In this document: positions 15,882-25,939 of the stretch, piece after piece
Position numbering within the stretch: position 1 is the stretch's first letter
Layout of the letters: each line of letters begins with the position of its first letter
Assembly (NCBI RefSeq): GCF_001641695.1
Contig: NZ_LSEF01000091.1
Location: 1-64,000, forward strand
DNA from: Bradyrhizobium neotropicale
GTDB taxonomy: Bacteria > Pseudomonadota > Alphaproteobacteria > Rhizobiales > Xanthobacteraceae
DNA length: 64,000 bases
Reading direction: 5' to 3'
The notes under the pieces: model-generated
Databases searched by the model: none
Told to the model about the DNA's origin: nothing
The model's input: only the letters and a program-made list of their open reading frames with translations
Made by a program: the position numbers and the translations under genes

Positions 15882-18800
15882 ATGATCTCAAAATTCTTCA
15901 TCGAGCGGCCGGTCCTCTCGAACGTCATCGCGCTTCTGATGATCCTGATCGGCTGTGTGGCGCTGTTCAACCTCGCCATCGCGCAATATCCGGACGTGGT
16001 GCCGCCGACGGTGCAGGTCACGACGCGCTATCCCGGCGCCAGCGCCAAGACCGTGATCGACACCGTCGCGCTGCCGATCGAGCAGCAGGTCAACGGCGTC
16101 GAGGACATGCTCTACATGCAGTCCTACAGCGGCTCCGACGGCACCTATACTCTGACCGTCACCTTCAAGATCGGCACCGATCTCAACTTCGCGCAGGTGT
16201 TGGTGCAGAACCGCGTCTCGAGCGCGCTGTCGCAGTTGCCGCAGGCCGTGCAGAACCAGGGCGTCACCGTGCAGAAGCGGTCGACCTCGATCCTCCTGTT
16301 CGTGACGCTGACCTCGCCGGACTCCCGGTTCGACAGCCTCTTTTTGAGCAACTACGCCACCATCAACATCCGCGACGAGCTTTCGCGCCTGCCCGGCGTC
16401 GGCAACGTCACGGTGTTCGGCGCCGGCCAGTATTCGATGCGGGTGTGGCTCGATCCCAACAAGCTCCTGGCCCGCGATCTGGTGCCGCAGGACGTCATCA
16501 ACGCGATCCAGCAGCAGAGCCAGCAGGTCTCCGCCGGCCAGGTCGGCGCGCCACCGACGCCGCCGGGACAGGCGTTCCAGTACACACTCAACGTCAACGG
16601 CCGGCTCGACGACACCACCCAGTTCGAGAACATCATCGTCAAGACCGGCTCGAGCGGCGACGTCACGCGCGTGCGCGACGTCGGCTGGGTCGAGCTCGGA
16701 GCGCAGACCTACAGCCAGATCTTCTCGCTCAACAAGCAGCCCGCGACCGGCATCGGCGTGTTCCAGTCGCCCGGCGCCAACGCGCTCCAGGTCGAGCAGG
16801 CCGTCGAGAAGAAGATGGCGGAGCTCGCCAAGCGATTCCCGGAAGGCATCAAATACGACACGCCGTTCGACACCACCAAATTCGTGCAGGCCTCGGTGCA
16901 CGAGGTCTACATGACGCTGATCGAGGCAGGCCTGCTGGTGCTGGTCGTGATCCTGGTGTTCCTGCAGGACTGGCGCGCGATGCTGGTGCCGGCGACGACG
17001 GTGCCGGTCACCATCATCGGCGCCTTCGCCGCGATGGCGGCGCTCGGCTTCACCATCAACATGTCGACGCTGTTTGCGATCGTGCTTGCGATCGGCATCG
17101 TGGTCGACGACGCGATCGTCGTGGTCGAAGGCGCCGCTCACAACATCGAGCAGGGCATGAACGGCCACGACGCCGCGATCAGGGCGATGGACCAGCTGTT
17201 CGCTCCGATCGTCGGCATCACGCTGGTGCTGATATCGGTGTTCCTGCCGGCCTCGTTCCTCGCCGGCCTCACAGGGCGCATCTATTCGCAATTCGCGCTG
17301 GTGATCGCCGCGACCGCGCTGCTCAGCGCCATCAACGCAGCGACGCTGAAGCCGACGCAGTGCGCGCTCTGGCTGCGGCCGGCGGTGCCGCCGGAGCAGC
17401 GCAATGTCTTCTACCGCGGCTTCAACGCCGTCTATAACCGCGTCGAGCGAGGCTATATCCGGCTGATCGGCGCCCTGGTCAGGAACGCCACGGTCTCGGT
17501 CGCGGTAGCATTGGTCCTGATCGGGATCGGCGGCTATGGCCTGTCGCGGGTGCCGACCGGCTTCCTGCCGATCGAGGACCAGGGCTATCTGATCGCCGCC
17601 GTGCAGCTGCCCGACGGCGCCTCGCTCGAGCGAACCCAGACGGTGCTCGACGAAGCGAGCGAAATCATCAGACAGACGCCGGGCGTCCAGCAGGTCATCA
17701 CCATTGCCGGAATCTCCGCGCTCGACAACAGCGCGAGCCTTGCCAATGCCGGTGTCGCCTACATCATCCTGAAGGACTGGGAGGCGCGCGGCAAAGGCGA
17801 GGATCTGCGCTCGCTGGTGTACGGGCTGAACGACAAGATGGCGACCATCATGGAGGCGCGCACGCTGGTGCTGCCGCCGCCGCCGATCCAGGGCATCGGC
17901 AACGCGGCCGGCTTCTCGATGCAGGTGGAGCTGCGCGACGGCAACAGCGACTTCGCAAAGCTCCAGGCGATCACCGGCGCGATGGTCTCCAACGCCCAGA
18001 GTCAGAGCGCGCTGCAGCGCGTCTCGTCCTCGTTCCGCTCGTCGGTGCCGCAGTTCAATGTCGAGATCGACCGTGTCAAGACCCAGACGCTGCATGTGAC
18101 GACGGACCAGGTGTTCTCGGCGCTGTCGACCTATCTCGGCTCGTCCTACGTCAACCAGTTCAACAAGTTCGGCCGCGTGTTCCAGGTCTATACGCAGGCC
18201 GATCCGGCGTTCCGCGTCACCGAGCGCGACATCGCCAACATGCAGGTGCGCAACTCGAACGGCGACATGATCCCGATCGGCACCGTTGCCCAGATCACGC
18301 CGGCAACCGGGCCGTCGCTGATCAGCCTCTACAATCTCTATCCGTCGTCGACCATCGTCGGCCTGCCGGCGCAGGGCTACTCCTCCGGCCAATCGCTTGA
18401 GCTGATGGAAGAGATCGCGGACAAGACGCTGCCGCCGGGCACCGGCTATGAATGGACCGCGATGTCCTATCAGGAGAAAGCCGTCTCCAACCAGATCTAC
18501 TGGGTGTTCGGCCTCGCGATGCTGCTGGTCTATCTCGTGCTCGCCGGCCAGTACGAGAGCTGGTACGCGCCGATTTCGGTGATCCTGGCGGTGCCGCTGT
18601 CGCTGATCGGGCCGATGCTGATCCTCAACGGCCTGAAGATCGACAACAACCTCTATTGCCAGATCGGCCTGATCCTCCTGATCGCGCTGTCGGCCAAGAA
18701 CGCCATCCTGATCGTCGAGGTCGGGCTCGAGCTGCACGTCCGCGACGGCAAGCCGCTCCTGGAATCGGCGATCGAGGCGGCGCGCGCCCGCTTCCGCCCG

Positions 18801-19040
18801 ATCCTGATGACCTCGTTCGCCTTCATCCTCGGCGTGGTGCCACTGGTGCTCGCGACAGGCGCCGGCGCCAGCGCGCGCAAATCGATCGGCATCACGGTGT
18901 TCTCGGGCATGCTGGCCTCGACCTGCCTCGCGGTGCTGTTCGTTCCGGCCTTCTTCGTGGTGGTGCAGCGCTTCGAGAACTGGCGCTCCTCGAAGAAGAA
19001 AGCGCCGCTGGCGCAGCCGGCCGCGGAGGTGAAGTCCTAA
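15882..19040 (+). CDS. RND multidrug efflux transporter, HAE1 (AcrB-like) family
   Basis: A 1052-residue inner-membrane proton/drug antiporter. It starts with the classic MISKFFIERPVLSNVIALL and has 12 predicted helices with two large periplasmic loops. The proton-relay Asp pair is present in TM4 (GIVVDDAIVVVE) and the essential Lys in TM10 (LSAKNAILIVEVG). Length matches the family. It forms an operon with the adaptor and ends before a strong hairpin shared with the convergent antiporter gene. Substrate range unknown. Confidence 0.95.
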   Translation: MISKFFIERPVLSNVIALLMILIGCVALFNLAIAQYPDVVPPTVQVTTRYPGASAKTVIDTVALPIEQQVNGVEDMLYMQSYSGSDGTYTLTVTFKIGTDLNFAQVLVQNRVSSALSQLPQAVQNQGVTVQKRSTSILLFVTLTSPDSRFDSLFLSNYATINIRDELSRLPGVGNVTVFGAGQYSMRVWLDPNKLLARDLVPQDVINAIQQQSQQVSAGQVGAPPTPPGQAFQYTLNVNGRLDDTTQFENIIVKTGSSGDVTRVRDVGWVELGAQTYSQIFSLNKQPATGIGVFQSPGANALQVEQAVEKKMAELAKRFPEGIKYDTPFDTTKFVQASVHEVYMTLIEAGLLVLVVILVFLQDWRAMLVPATTVPVTIIGAFAAMAALGFTINMSTLFAIVLAIGIVVDDAIVVVEGAAHNIEQGMNGHDAAIRAMDQLFAPIVGITLVLISVFLPASFLAGLTGRIYSQFALVIAATALLSAINAATLKPTQCALWLRPAVPPEQRNVFYRGFNAVYNRVERGYIRLIGALVRNATVSVAVALVLIGIGGYGLSRVPTGFLPIEDQGYLIAAVQLPDGASLERTQTVLDEASEIIRQTPGVQQVITIAGISALDNSASLANAGVAYIILKDWEARGKGEDLRSLVYGLNDKMATIMEARTLVLPPPPIQGIGNAAGFSMQVELRDGNSDFAKLQAITGAMVSNAQSQSALQRVSSSFRSSVPQFNVEIDRVKTQTLHVTTDQVFSALSTYLGSSYVNQFNKFGRVFQVYTQADPAFRVTERDIANMQVRNSNGDMIPIGTVAQITPATGPSLISLYNLYPSSTIVGLPAQGYSSGQSLELMEEIADKTLPPGTGYEWTAMSYQEKAVSNQIYWVFGLAMLLVYLVLAGQYESWYAPISVILAVPLSLIGPMLILNGLKIDNNLYCQIGLILLIALSAKNAILIVEVGLELHVRDGKPLLESAIEAARARFRPILMTSFAFILGVVPLVLATGAGASARKSIGITVFSGMLASTCLAVLFVPAFFVVVQRFENWRSSKKKAPLAQPAAEVKS

Positions 19041-19063
19041 AGCACGGCGAGATCGTCCGCTCC

Positions 19064-19090
19064 TCACCTCTCCCCAGCGGGGAGAGGTGA
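19064..19090. terminator. Perfect hairpin between convergent pump and antiporter genes
   Basis: TCACCTCTCCCC, loop AGC, and the exact complement make a 12-base stem located between the stops at 19040 (plus) and 19098 (minus). It could serve both strands. There is no T tract, and the sequence resembles the CTCTCCC-type palindromes at 38740 and 42414. Confidence 0.6.
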
Positions 19091-19097
19091 ACCGAGT

Positions 19098-21365
19098 TCA
19101 GGCCTTTTCCGCTGACGCCGGGCGAGCTTCGCCGCTCGACACCAGGAGAACCGAGGCCTTCGATTGTCTGAGCACGGCGTTGGCGACGCCGCCGAAGGAG
19201 AGGTGATCGGCCTGGATCCGGTCGACGCCCATGACCACGAGATCGACATCCGTGGTGTCGATCTCGCGCAGGATCGCAGCTTCAGGTGCCCGGTTGACGG
19301 GCAAGGTCGTTGTGATCTCGACCTCGTAGCGGGCGGCGAGGTCGCTGGTGTCCTTGAGGATGCCCGCCTCCTGGCTCAGGCCGCGCGACGTGCCGCGCTG
19401 CGCGCCCTTGTCCCGTGTCGTCGCCACATAGATTACGCGGAGCGAGCCTGATCCGGCCTGCGCCAGCGCGACCGCGACCTCGGCGCCGCGCTTGGAGACG
19501 CCGCTGCCCGAGACCGGCACGAGGATGTTGAGCGTATCGGGCATCGGCTGCTTGAGGTGCTTGCCCTTCGCCGCGACGATCGCAAGCGGCCCTTCGAATT
19601 CCGCGGCGATATCCTCGATCCTCCGATCGAAACGATCCCTGGTCGCGGTGACCTTGTCGACGCCGACGACCAGGAGATCGAAACCCTTGCGCGCTTCGTC
19701 AGCGATCGTCTCGCCCAGCTCCGCCCGTCCGGTACGGGTGATGACATCGACACTGCCGGCATCTGCCTTGCCATGGTCCGACACCGCTTCAGCCGCCTTC
19801 TTCACCACGGTTTCGTGGCTCTCCTCCTGGCCCCGCCCCTTCTCCTGCTCATTCGCGCGCCGGCCGATGTGCAGCACGGTGATCGGCAGGCCGCGCATGC
19901 CGGCAATCAGGCCCGCGACGTGGGCGGCAAAGGTGGCGTTGACGCTGTCGTCCACTGCCAATAAGGACCGCTCGAGATTGGCGACGAAACCGCGCCTCTC
20001 GAACTCCTCGCGCTCCAGCCGCTCCTTCTCGTCCCTGCTCATCGGCAGTTCGGCGAGCGCCGCGCGCAGCATCGGCGGCATCGCCATCGTCGTCACGATC
20101 GCCATCGTCACGATCATCGTGAACAGGTTCTGGCTGAGCACGCCGATGGAAAGACCGATGGTGGCGATGATCACTTCGGTCGAGCCGCGCGCGTTCATGC
20201 CGCTCGCGAGCGCCAGCGACTCCCGGTAGTTCAGGCCGCCCACGGTGCCACCGACGAAGGCGCCGCCGAACTTGCCGACGCTGGCGATCAGAACCAACAG
20301 GCCGGTGAGCATCAGGAGATCGGGATCACGCAGCACCGAGAGATCGGCGCTGAGCCCGGCAAGACCGAAGAACACCGGCATGAAGAAGCTCGAGATCAGC
20401 CCGCGCAGGCGCTCGTCGATCTGCCGGGTCAGGATCGGGGACTCGCCGACCAGGATGCCGGCGACGAAGGCGCCGAGCACGGTGTGTACGCCGATCAGAT
20501 GCGTGATCAGCGCCATGGTGCCCATCAGCAGCAGGATCACGGTGATGACGGGCGCGGTGCTGACCAGGGTGTCGTTGGCCCAGCGGATGAGATGAAACAC
20601 CAGGCGGCGGCCGATGGTGAAGCTGACGACGAGGAAGGCCAGCGTGCCCAGCACGGCCTTGGCGACCGAGACCACGTCCAGCGTGCCTTGCGAGGCCAGG
20701 CTGAAGATGACGGCGATGATGATCCAGCCGATGGTGTCGTCGATCACGGCGGTGGCGACGATGATCTGCCCGACATTGCGCCGCATGAAGTTCATCTCGC
20801 GAACGACGACCGCGACGATCTTCACCGACGAAATCGACAGCGCCGTGCCCATGAACAGCGAGGCCACCAACCTCTGCTGCGGATTGGGCAGAAGCGCATC
20901 GGGCAGGAACTCGCCGAGCACGAAGCCGCAGGCGAAGGGAACGACGATGCCGGCGATCGAGATCGCGATCGCCGCCCTGCCGATCTTCCTGACCAACTTG
21001 AGATCGGTCTCCATGCCGGTCAGCAGCAACAGGAGCAGGATGCCGAACTGGGCCACGCCGTCGATCATCGCCTTCTGCTCGGGCGTCTTCGGGAAGATCG
21101 CCTGTTGCGCCTCCGGCCAGATCCAGCCGAACAGCGACGGCCCGAGCAGGATGCCGGCGAGCAGTTCGCCGATCACCGAGGGCTGGCCGATGCGCTGCAT
21201 GAGCTCGCCGAGACCGCGGCCCACGGCAATCAGGAGCACGATCTGCGCCACCAGGAGGAATTCGGACGGACCTGTGGATCTGCCGCCCTCGGCACTGGCC
21301 GCGACGGTCGTAAGGGCAAGCGCCGCGGGGACGAGGCCGACCGGTCGGAGCAGGCTCCACTGCAT
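19098..21365 (-). CDS. CPA2 cation/proton antiporter with two universal stress domains
   Basis: A 755-residue membrane protein. The N-terminal ~430 residues form a Na+/H+ exchanger domain of the CPA2/KefB type with about 12-13 helices, including the conserved Asp pair in TAVIDDTIGW that typifies electrogenic antiporters. The C-terminal half carries two UspA-like cytoplasmic domains (LLAVDDSVNATFAAHVAGL and LNILVPVSGSGVSKRGAEVA, with nucleotide-binding GVDRIQADHLSFGGVAN at the end). It probably exports K+ or Na+ under regulation by nucleotide binding. The ATG at 21365 has AAGGA upstream. Confidence 0.9.
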   Translation of the reverse strand: MQWSLLRPVGLVPAALALTTVAASAEGGRSTGPSEFLLVAQIVLLIAVGRGLGELMQRIGQPSVIGELLAGILLGPSLFGWIWPEAQQAIFPKTPEQKAMIDGVAQFGILLLLLLTGMETDLKLVRKIGRAAIAISIAGIVVPFACGFVLGEFLPDALLPNPQQRLVASLFMGTALSISSVKIVAVVVREMNFMRRNVGQIIVATAVIDDTIGWIIIAVIFSLASQGTLDVVSVAKAVLGTLAFLVVSFTIGRRLVFHLIRWANDTLVSTAPVITVILLLMGTMALITHLIGVHTVLGAFVAGILVGESPILTRQIDERLRGLISSFFMPVFFGLAGLSADLSVLRDPDLLMLTGLLVLIASVGKFGGAFVGGTVGGLNYRESLALASGMNARGSTEVIIATIGLSIGVLSQNLFTMIVTMAIVTTMAMPPMLRAALAELPMSRDEKERLEREEFERRGFVANLERSLLAVDDSVNATFAAHVAGLIAGMRGLPITVLHIGRRANEQEKGRGQEESHETVVKKAAEAVSDHGKADAGSVDVITRTGRAELGETIADEARKGFDLLVVGVDKVTATRDRFDRRIEDIAAEFEGPLAIVAAKGKHLKQPMPDTLNILVPVSGSGVSKRGAEVAVALAQAGSGSLRVIYVATTRDKGAQRGTSRGLSQEAGILKDTSDLAARYEVEITTTLPVNRAPEAAILREIDTTDVDLVVMGVDRIQADHLSFGGVANAVLRQSKASVLLVSSGEARPASAEKA

Positions 21366-21651
21366 GGAGGTGTCCTTCCCCTTCATCCGCCTCGGCAACG
21401 TGCCGGTAGCGACTGGGGATAGAACCCGCGGGAGGCGAAGGGAGTTCCCGCCTCCGCGCCGGGGGGTACGGGCGCCTCATCAAAAAACGCGAAAACAACC
21501 CCATGCAAAGTAGAACGACGCTGCCGGCGGCGACCCCAAAGGCGCGCCAAGAACGCGTTTGACATGTCGGGCAAAACACCAGCACTATTGCAGCATGGGC
21601 CGGCATGAGCGACGCGCCGCCACATCCCCTGTCATTGTGAGCGCGCGCCTC

Positions 21652-21759
21652 CGTCATTCCGGGGCGTCGCGCAGCGACGAGCCCGGAATCCATTTGCCCA
21701 CGGTCTCTGCGGCCCGATGGATTCCGGGCTCGCGCCTATCGGCGCGCCCCGGAATGACG
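21652..21759. repeat. Large palindromic intergenic repeat
   Basis: Arms running CGTCATTCCGGGGCG...CCCGGAATCCAT and ATGGATTCCGGG...CGCCCCGGAATGACG form an imperfect ~108-base palindrome of a kind recalled as common in Bradyrhizobium. It lies in the 429-base gap 21366-21794, where no gene is supported. The antiporter promoter should lie near 21366-21500. Confidence 0.7.
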
Positions 21760-21794
21760 AAAGGAGCGAAGCGACCCAGTATCCTTCCGCGGCG

Positions 21795-22967
21795 TCACGC
21801 CGGCTGCGGCGTTCTGATCTCGCGGGGCAGGATGATCGCCGCCGCGATCGCCAGCAGGCAGAGACCGGCAAAGGCATGCAGCATGGTGACGAAACCGCCC
21901 TGCTCGTAGAGCCAGGCGACGAGGCCGACGGAGGCACCGGCCGCGGTGAAGCCGACGAAGTAGCGCACCGCATAGGCGCGTGAGCGCCACTCTTCCGTGG
22001 TGTACTTGCCGACCATGGCGTCATTGACGGTGACCTGCCCGAATGCGCCCATGACGATGCCGATCGAGACCACGATCAGCGGCAGGTTGGAGAGGCTCGC
22101 CGCCAGATACAGGAACGGCGCCAGCATGAAGGACAGCGGCAGCGCCACCGTTTTCAGCGAGTAATGGTCGAGCAGCCGGCCGATCGTGTACTGCGTCATC
22201 GCGCCGAACACGTAGACGCCGGCCGCGATGACGCCGAGCAGCGCCGGGCTCTTGGTGAGATCGGCGAGCCGCTCCGCGAACAGCTTTGGCAGCGCGACGG
22301 TGACGGCGTTGAACGTCGTCGAGATCGCGATCACGACAATCAACAGCGACAGGGCCACGCGCCACATATCCTGCTTCGCCACCCGTGCCTGGGCTGCCGC
22401 CTGCTTGCTGCCCTTGCGATCCTCGTGCACGACGGTCATCGCGAAGGCGATGCCGATCAGTACGGTGACCACGCCCGGAACGATGAAGGCGCAGCGCCAG
22501 CCGAGATATTGGCCGATCACGCCGGTGACCAGCGCCGAGGATGCAACGCCGAGATTGCCCCAGACGCCATTCAGCCCCATCTCGCGGCCGAGCTTGTCGG
22601 CGTAGGACACGATCATCGCGGTGCCGACGGGATGGTAGATCGAGGCGAAAATGCCGATCGCGAGCAGCGCCGCACCGAGCTGCGTTGGCGTCTGCACGAA
22701 ACCGACCGAGATCATGGAGGCGCCGATGCCGATGAAGAAGATCAGCATCATGTGGCGGCGGCTCCAGCGGTCCCCGAGCCAGCCGGTGAGCAGCGATCCC
22801 GCGCCGAAGGCGACGAAGCCGGGCGTCGCGTAAGGGAGGAGCTCCGAATAGGCCATGCCGAGCGCCGGCCCCATGATGATCACCGCGGCGGCAAAGATCA
22901 GCATTGAATAATGGTCGATGAAATGGGCTCCGTTGACGAAGCCGATCACCCGGCCGGGGCTGTTCAT
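21795..22967 (-). CDS. MFS transporter
   Basis: A 390-residue permease with about 12 hydrophobic helices. The MFS signature between TM2 and TM3 appears as GWLGDRWSRRHMM. Charged cytoplasmic loop residues (HEDRKGSKQAAAQ) separate the two six-helix halves. The start at 22967 has GGAGAGGA upstream. Divergent by only 61 bases from an AraC-type regulator, as in nimT/nimR-like exporter and regulator pairs, so drug or metabolite export controlled by that regulator is likely. Substrate unknown. Confidence 0.88.
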   Translation of the reverse strand: MNSPGRVIGFVNGAHFIDHYSMLIFAAAVIIMGPALGMAYSELLPYATPGFVAFGAGSLLTGWLGDRWSRRHMMLIFFIGIGASMISVGFVQTPTQLGAALLAIGIFASIYHPVGTAMIVSYADKLGREMGLNGVWGNLGVASSALVTGVIGQYLGWRCAFIVPGVVTVLIGIAFAMTVVHEDRKGSKQAAAQARVAKQDMWRVALSLLIVVIAISTTFNAVTVALPKLFAERLADLTKSPALLGVIAAGVYVFGAMTQYTIGRLLDHYSLKTVALPLSFMLAPFLYLAASLSNLPLIVVSIGIVMGAFGQVTVNDAMVGKYTTEEWRSRAYAVRYFVGFTAAGASVGLVAWLYEQGGFVTMLHAFAGLCLLAIAAAIILPREIRTPQPA

Positions 22968-23028
22968 AGACGAATCCTCTCCTGCTCCGAAATCGGTTAT
23001 ATGTCGGGGCCATGACGGGATGCTGCCA

Positions 23029-23826
23029 ATGACTGTCGTCGAAACGCCAATCAAGGAAGTCCGCGGCAACCACCGCTCGACCGCGGGCGTCCACCTGGTC
23101 GCACGCGACTATCCCAGGGGCTTGCGGCTCGACCCGCACAAGCATCGGGAGGCGCAGCTCGTCTACGCCGCCAAGGGAACGATGCAGGTGACGACGCCCA
23201 AGGGGCGCTGGCTGGTGCCGCCGGACCGCGCGGTATGGGTCCCGGCCGGACTCGAGCACGCCATCGACGTTCTCGCCGACATCGAGATGCGCACGCTCTA
23301 TTTCGACCTGCCCTGGCTGAAGCGCGAGCAACGCGACGAGGGCCTGACCAAGGAGTTCGTGGTGCGGGTGTCGCCGCTGCTGCACCAGGCGATCCTGGCG
23401 CTGTTTGATTCCCGCAATACGTCAGAGCACACCGAGCTCCTGGTCCGCCTGGTGATGCTGGAACTGCACCAGGCCGAGGATTCCGCGACCTTCGTGCCGC
23501 TGCCGCACGAGCCGCGCTGCCGGCGCGCCGCGATGATCGTGCTCGACGATCCCACCGGCCTGCACGACATCGACACGCTCGCGCGCGAAGTGGGAACTTC
23601 CGCGCGGACACTGTCGCGATTGTTCTCCACGGAGACGCAACTGAGCTTCAAGAGCTGGTGTCAGCGCGCCCGGATCGCCGCCGCGATCCAGCGGCTCTCG
23701 ACCGATGCCGGCGTCTCGGTCAAGCAGCTCGCCGCTCAGCTCGGCTATGCCAGCGTACCCGCCTTCTCGGCCGCCTTCCGTCAGGTGACCGGACGGACGC
23801 CGACGGAGTTTGCGGGGAAGAGCTGA
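23029..23826 (+). CDS. AraC family regulator with N-terminal cupin sensor
   Basis: A 265-residue regulator. The N-terminal cupin-like sensor contains LDPHKHREAQLVYAAKG and LVPPDRAVWVPAGLEHAI. The C-terminal helix-turn-helix pair is visible at IDTLAREVGTSARTLSRLFS and VKQLAAQLGYASVPAFSAAFRQVTGRTPTEF. The length matches the NimR/YeaM group. The ATG at 23029 is preferred because the upstream part of the ORF overlaps the divergent MFS gene. It probably controls the adjacent MFS gene from the 61-base shared region. Confidence 0.88.
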   Translation: MTVVETPIKEVRGNHRSTAGVHLVARDYPRGLRLDPHKHREAQLVYAAKGTMQVTTPKGRWLVPPDRAVWVPAGLEHAIDVLADIEMRTLYFDLPWLKREQRDEGLTKEFVVRVSPLLHQAILALFDSRNTSEHTELLVRLVMLELHQAEDSATFVPLPHEPRCRRAAMIVLDDPTGLHDIDTLAREVGTSARTLSRLFSTETQLSFKSWCQRARIAAAIQRLSTDAGVSVKQLAAQLGYASVPAFSAAFRQVTGRTPTEFAGKS

Positions 23827-24244
23827 CCACCAGCACGTTGTCGTTGCCCGCCTTGTGCGCAATTGCGCACTGGGGCGGGCAATCCAGTATTCCAGAAACG
23901 TCAGTGGGATACGGACAAGCCGCGGCGTACTGGATGCCCCGGTCCCGGCTCCGCCAAGGCTACGCCGGGCCACAAGGGTGCTCGGCCGCCGAAGCTTCAG
24001 CGAAGGCGGCAAGCCGGGGCATGACTACCTTTGGGGGAGCGCCCGCCGCATCCACATTCGCGACCGTCATCGCCCGCCTTCGCGGGACATGACGCCCTTG
24101 ATGACGGCACAGCTTTCATGACGGCTTTCTTGAGACGCATGACATAGCTTAAGATGCCAAGCTCTCGCGCTTGATTGTGATCGGTTTCCGCCTAAATCCC
24201 GTGTAAAGCTATCGCAGCGCACAAACCAGATTCGAAAAGCCCAG
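23827..24244. other. Repeat-rich gap without genes
   Basis: About 420 bases with remnants of palindromic repeats, for example GCCCGCC...GGCGGGC near 23848-23882 and GTACTGGATGCCCCGG (about 23927-23942) facing CCGGGGCATGAC (about 24014). Short ORFs here have no recognisable features. The end (24100-24244) should contain the malonyl-CoA decarboxylase promoter. Confidence 0.45.
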
Positions 24245-25597
24245 ATGGCCAACGCCTTCTTCTCCGACCTGCTCGCCACGATCTCCGAGCGCGGCCGCAC
24301 GCTGCTTCGCCGCGGGGATTCCTCCGACACCAAGCATGACGCCGACGGCCTCGTCGAGCTCTGCGAGGCGCTGCTGTCGGGACGGGGCGAAGCCTCCGGC
24401 ACCGCCATGGCGCGCGAAGTGCTCGACCTCTACCAGGACCTCGATGCGACCGGACGCCGCGCCTTTTTCGAAGCGCTGGTGCGCGACTTCGGTCCGGACA
24501 AGGAACGCCTCGCCAAGGCGGTCGAAAAATGGCGCGCCAAATCCGGCGACGAGGACGCGAGCTCCGTGCATTTCGCCTCGGAGCCGCGCCGGCAGGAATT
24601 GATCCGCCGCCTCAACCGCGCGCCCGGCGGCACCGGCGATCTCGTCAACATGCGCGCCGACCTGCTCGGCATGATGAACGGCCACACCGATCTCGCCGCG
24701 CTCGACCGCGACGTCGTCCATCTCCTCTCTTCGTGGTTCAACAGGGGGTTTCTCGTGCTGCGCAGGATCGACTGGTCGACCCCGGCCAACATCCTCGAAA
24801 AGATCATCCGCTATGAAGCCGTGCACGAGATCAGCGACTGGGACGATCTGCGCCGCCGCATCGATCCGGTCGATCGCCGCTGTTACGCGTTCTTCCATCC
24901 TGCGATGGTCGACGAGCCCCTGATCTTCGTCGAGGTGGCGCTGACCGAAGCCATTCCCGGCGCGATCGCGCCGCTGCTCGCCGTCGACCGCCAGCATCTG
25001 CCGATCGAGCGGGCGCGCACCGCCGTGTTCTATTCGATCTCCAACACCCAGCGCGGCCTCGGCGGCATCTCCTTCGGCAGCTTCCTGATCAAGCAGGTGG
25101 TCGAGGAATTGCGCCGCGAATTGCCGCGGCTCGACAGTTTCGTGACGCTGTCGCCGGTGCCGGGCTTCATGCAGTGGGTGAAGCAGGACGAGGACCTGCC
25201 GCTATCGGACGATGATCGCGAGTTGCTGAAGCAACTCGACGAGCCCAAATGGTTCGAGAATGCGGACGTGACCGCGCAGCTCCGCGCCGTGCTGGAGCCG
25301 CTTGCGGCCCACTACTTCCTGAAGGCGCGCACGTCGAAGGGCCGGCTGATCGACTCGGTCGCCCGCTTCCATCTCGGCAACGGCGCGCGGCTCGAGCGCA
25401 TCAACTGGCTCGGTGACCTCTCGTCCAAGGGCGTGCGCGAGTCCGCCGGCGTCATGGTCAACTATCTCTACCGCCTCGACGACATCGAGAAGAACCACGA
25501 GGCCTACGCCAATGACGGCGAGGTCGTGGCCTCCGGCGCGGTGAAGAAGCTGCTCAAGGGCGAAGGACGAAGGCTGCTGGACATGCGGCTGTCGTAG
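24245..25597 (+). CDS. Malonyl-CoA decarboxylase
   Basis: A 450-residue enzyme converting malonyl-CoA to acetyl-CoA and CO2. The N-terminal helical domain (to about residue 160) precedes a GCN5-acetyltransferase-like catalytic domain. The motif TAVFYSISNTQRGLGGISFGSF carries the catalytic Ser region and VARFHLGNGARLERINWLGD the catalytic His. The length agrees with bacterial MCD/MatA. It stands alone, without the malonyl-CoA synthetase and transporter genes of rhizobial mat operons, so a general role in malonyl-CoA balance is likely. Confidence 0.93.
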   Translation: MANAFFSDLLATISERGRTLLRRGDSSDTKHDADGLVELCEALLSGRGEASGTAMAREVLDLYQDLDATGRRAFFEALVRDFGPDKERLAKAVEKWRAKSGDEDASSVHFASEPRRQELIRRLNRAPGGTGDLVNMRADLLGMMNGHTDLAALDRDVVHLLSSWFNRGFLVLRRIDWSTPANILEKIIRYEAVHEISDWDDLRRRIDPVDRRCYAFFHPAMVDEPLIFVEVALTEAIPGAIAPLLAVDRQHLPIERARTAVFYSISNTQRGLGGISFGSFLIKQVVEELRRELPRLDSFVTLSPVPGFMQWVKQDEDLPLSDDDRELLKQLDEPKWFENADVTAQLRAVLEPLAAHYFLKARTSKGRLIDSVARFHLGNGARLERINWLGDLSSKGVRESAGVMVNYLYRLDDIEKNHEAYANDGEVVASGAVKKLLKGEGRRLLDMRLS

Positions 25598-25620
25598 GGG
25601 GCATCCCTCTCGTGCCCCAC

Positions 25621-25679
25621 CGTCATTGCGAGCGCAGCGAAGCAATCCAGGCTGTCACCGCGGAAAGATTCTGGATTCG
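25621..25679. repeat. Partial copy of CGTCATTGCGAGCG repeat
   Basis: It begins CGTCATTGCGAGCGCAGCG and ends TTCTGGATTCG. It matches the left half of the element at 27917-28003 and lacks the closing arm, so it is probably truncated. Confidence 0.6.
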
Positions 25680-25685
25680 CCGCGC

Positions 25686-25928
25686 TTACTTCTTATCCCT
25701 GAAATACGGCTCCACAGGCCCATGCACCTTGATGGTCAGAGGGTTGCCGTAGCGGTCCTTGGCGTTGCCCGCGGCGACGCGGACCCAGCCTTCGCTGATG
25801 CAATATTCCTCAACATTGGTCTTCTCGATGCCCTTGAAGCGGATGCCGACGTCGCGCGACAGGATATCCGCGTTGTAATAGGGGCTGTTCGGATCGACCG
25901 ACAGGCGGTCGGGAAATTCGTCGCTCAT
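25686..25928 (-). CDS. DUF3297 family protein
   Basis: An 80-residue cytoplasmic protein of the DUF3297 family, of unknown function. Recognisable blocks are PDRLSVDPNSPYYN, VGIRFKGIEKTNVEEYC and KDRYGNPLTIKVHGPVEPYF. The ATG at 25928 starts just before this conserved core. It lies 11 bases downstream of the glutathione peroxidase stop and is probably the last gene of the amidase/peroxidase operon. Confidence 0.82.
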   Translation of the reverse strand: MSDEFPDRLSVDPNSPYYNADILSRDVGIRFKGIEKTNVEEYCISEGWVRVAAGNAKDRYGNPLTIKVHGPVEPYFRDKK

Positions 25929-25939
25929 GATTGTCTCGC

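Noticed and set aside
15888..19067. 1059-residue ORF antisense to the RND pump gene
   Set aside because: It lies entirely opposite a clearly real AcrB-like gene, has a low-complexity Arg/Asp/Gly/Leu composition typical of antisense frames in high-G+C DNA, and no recognisable domain.
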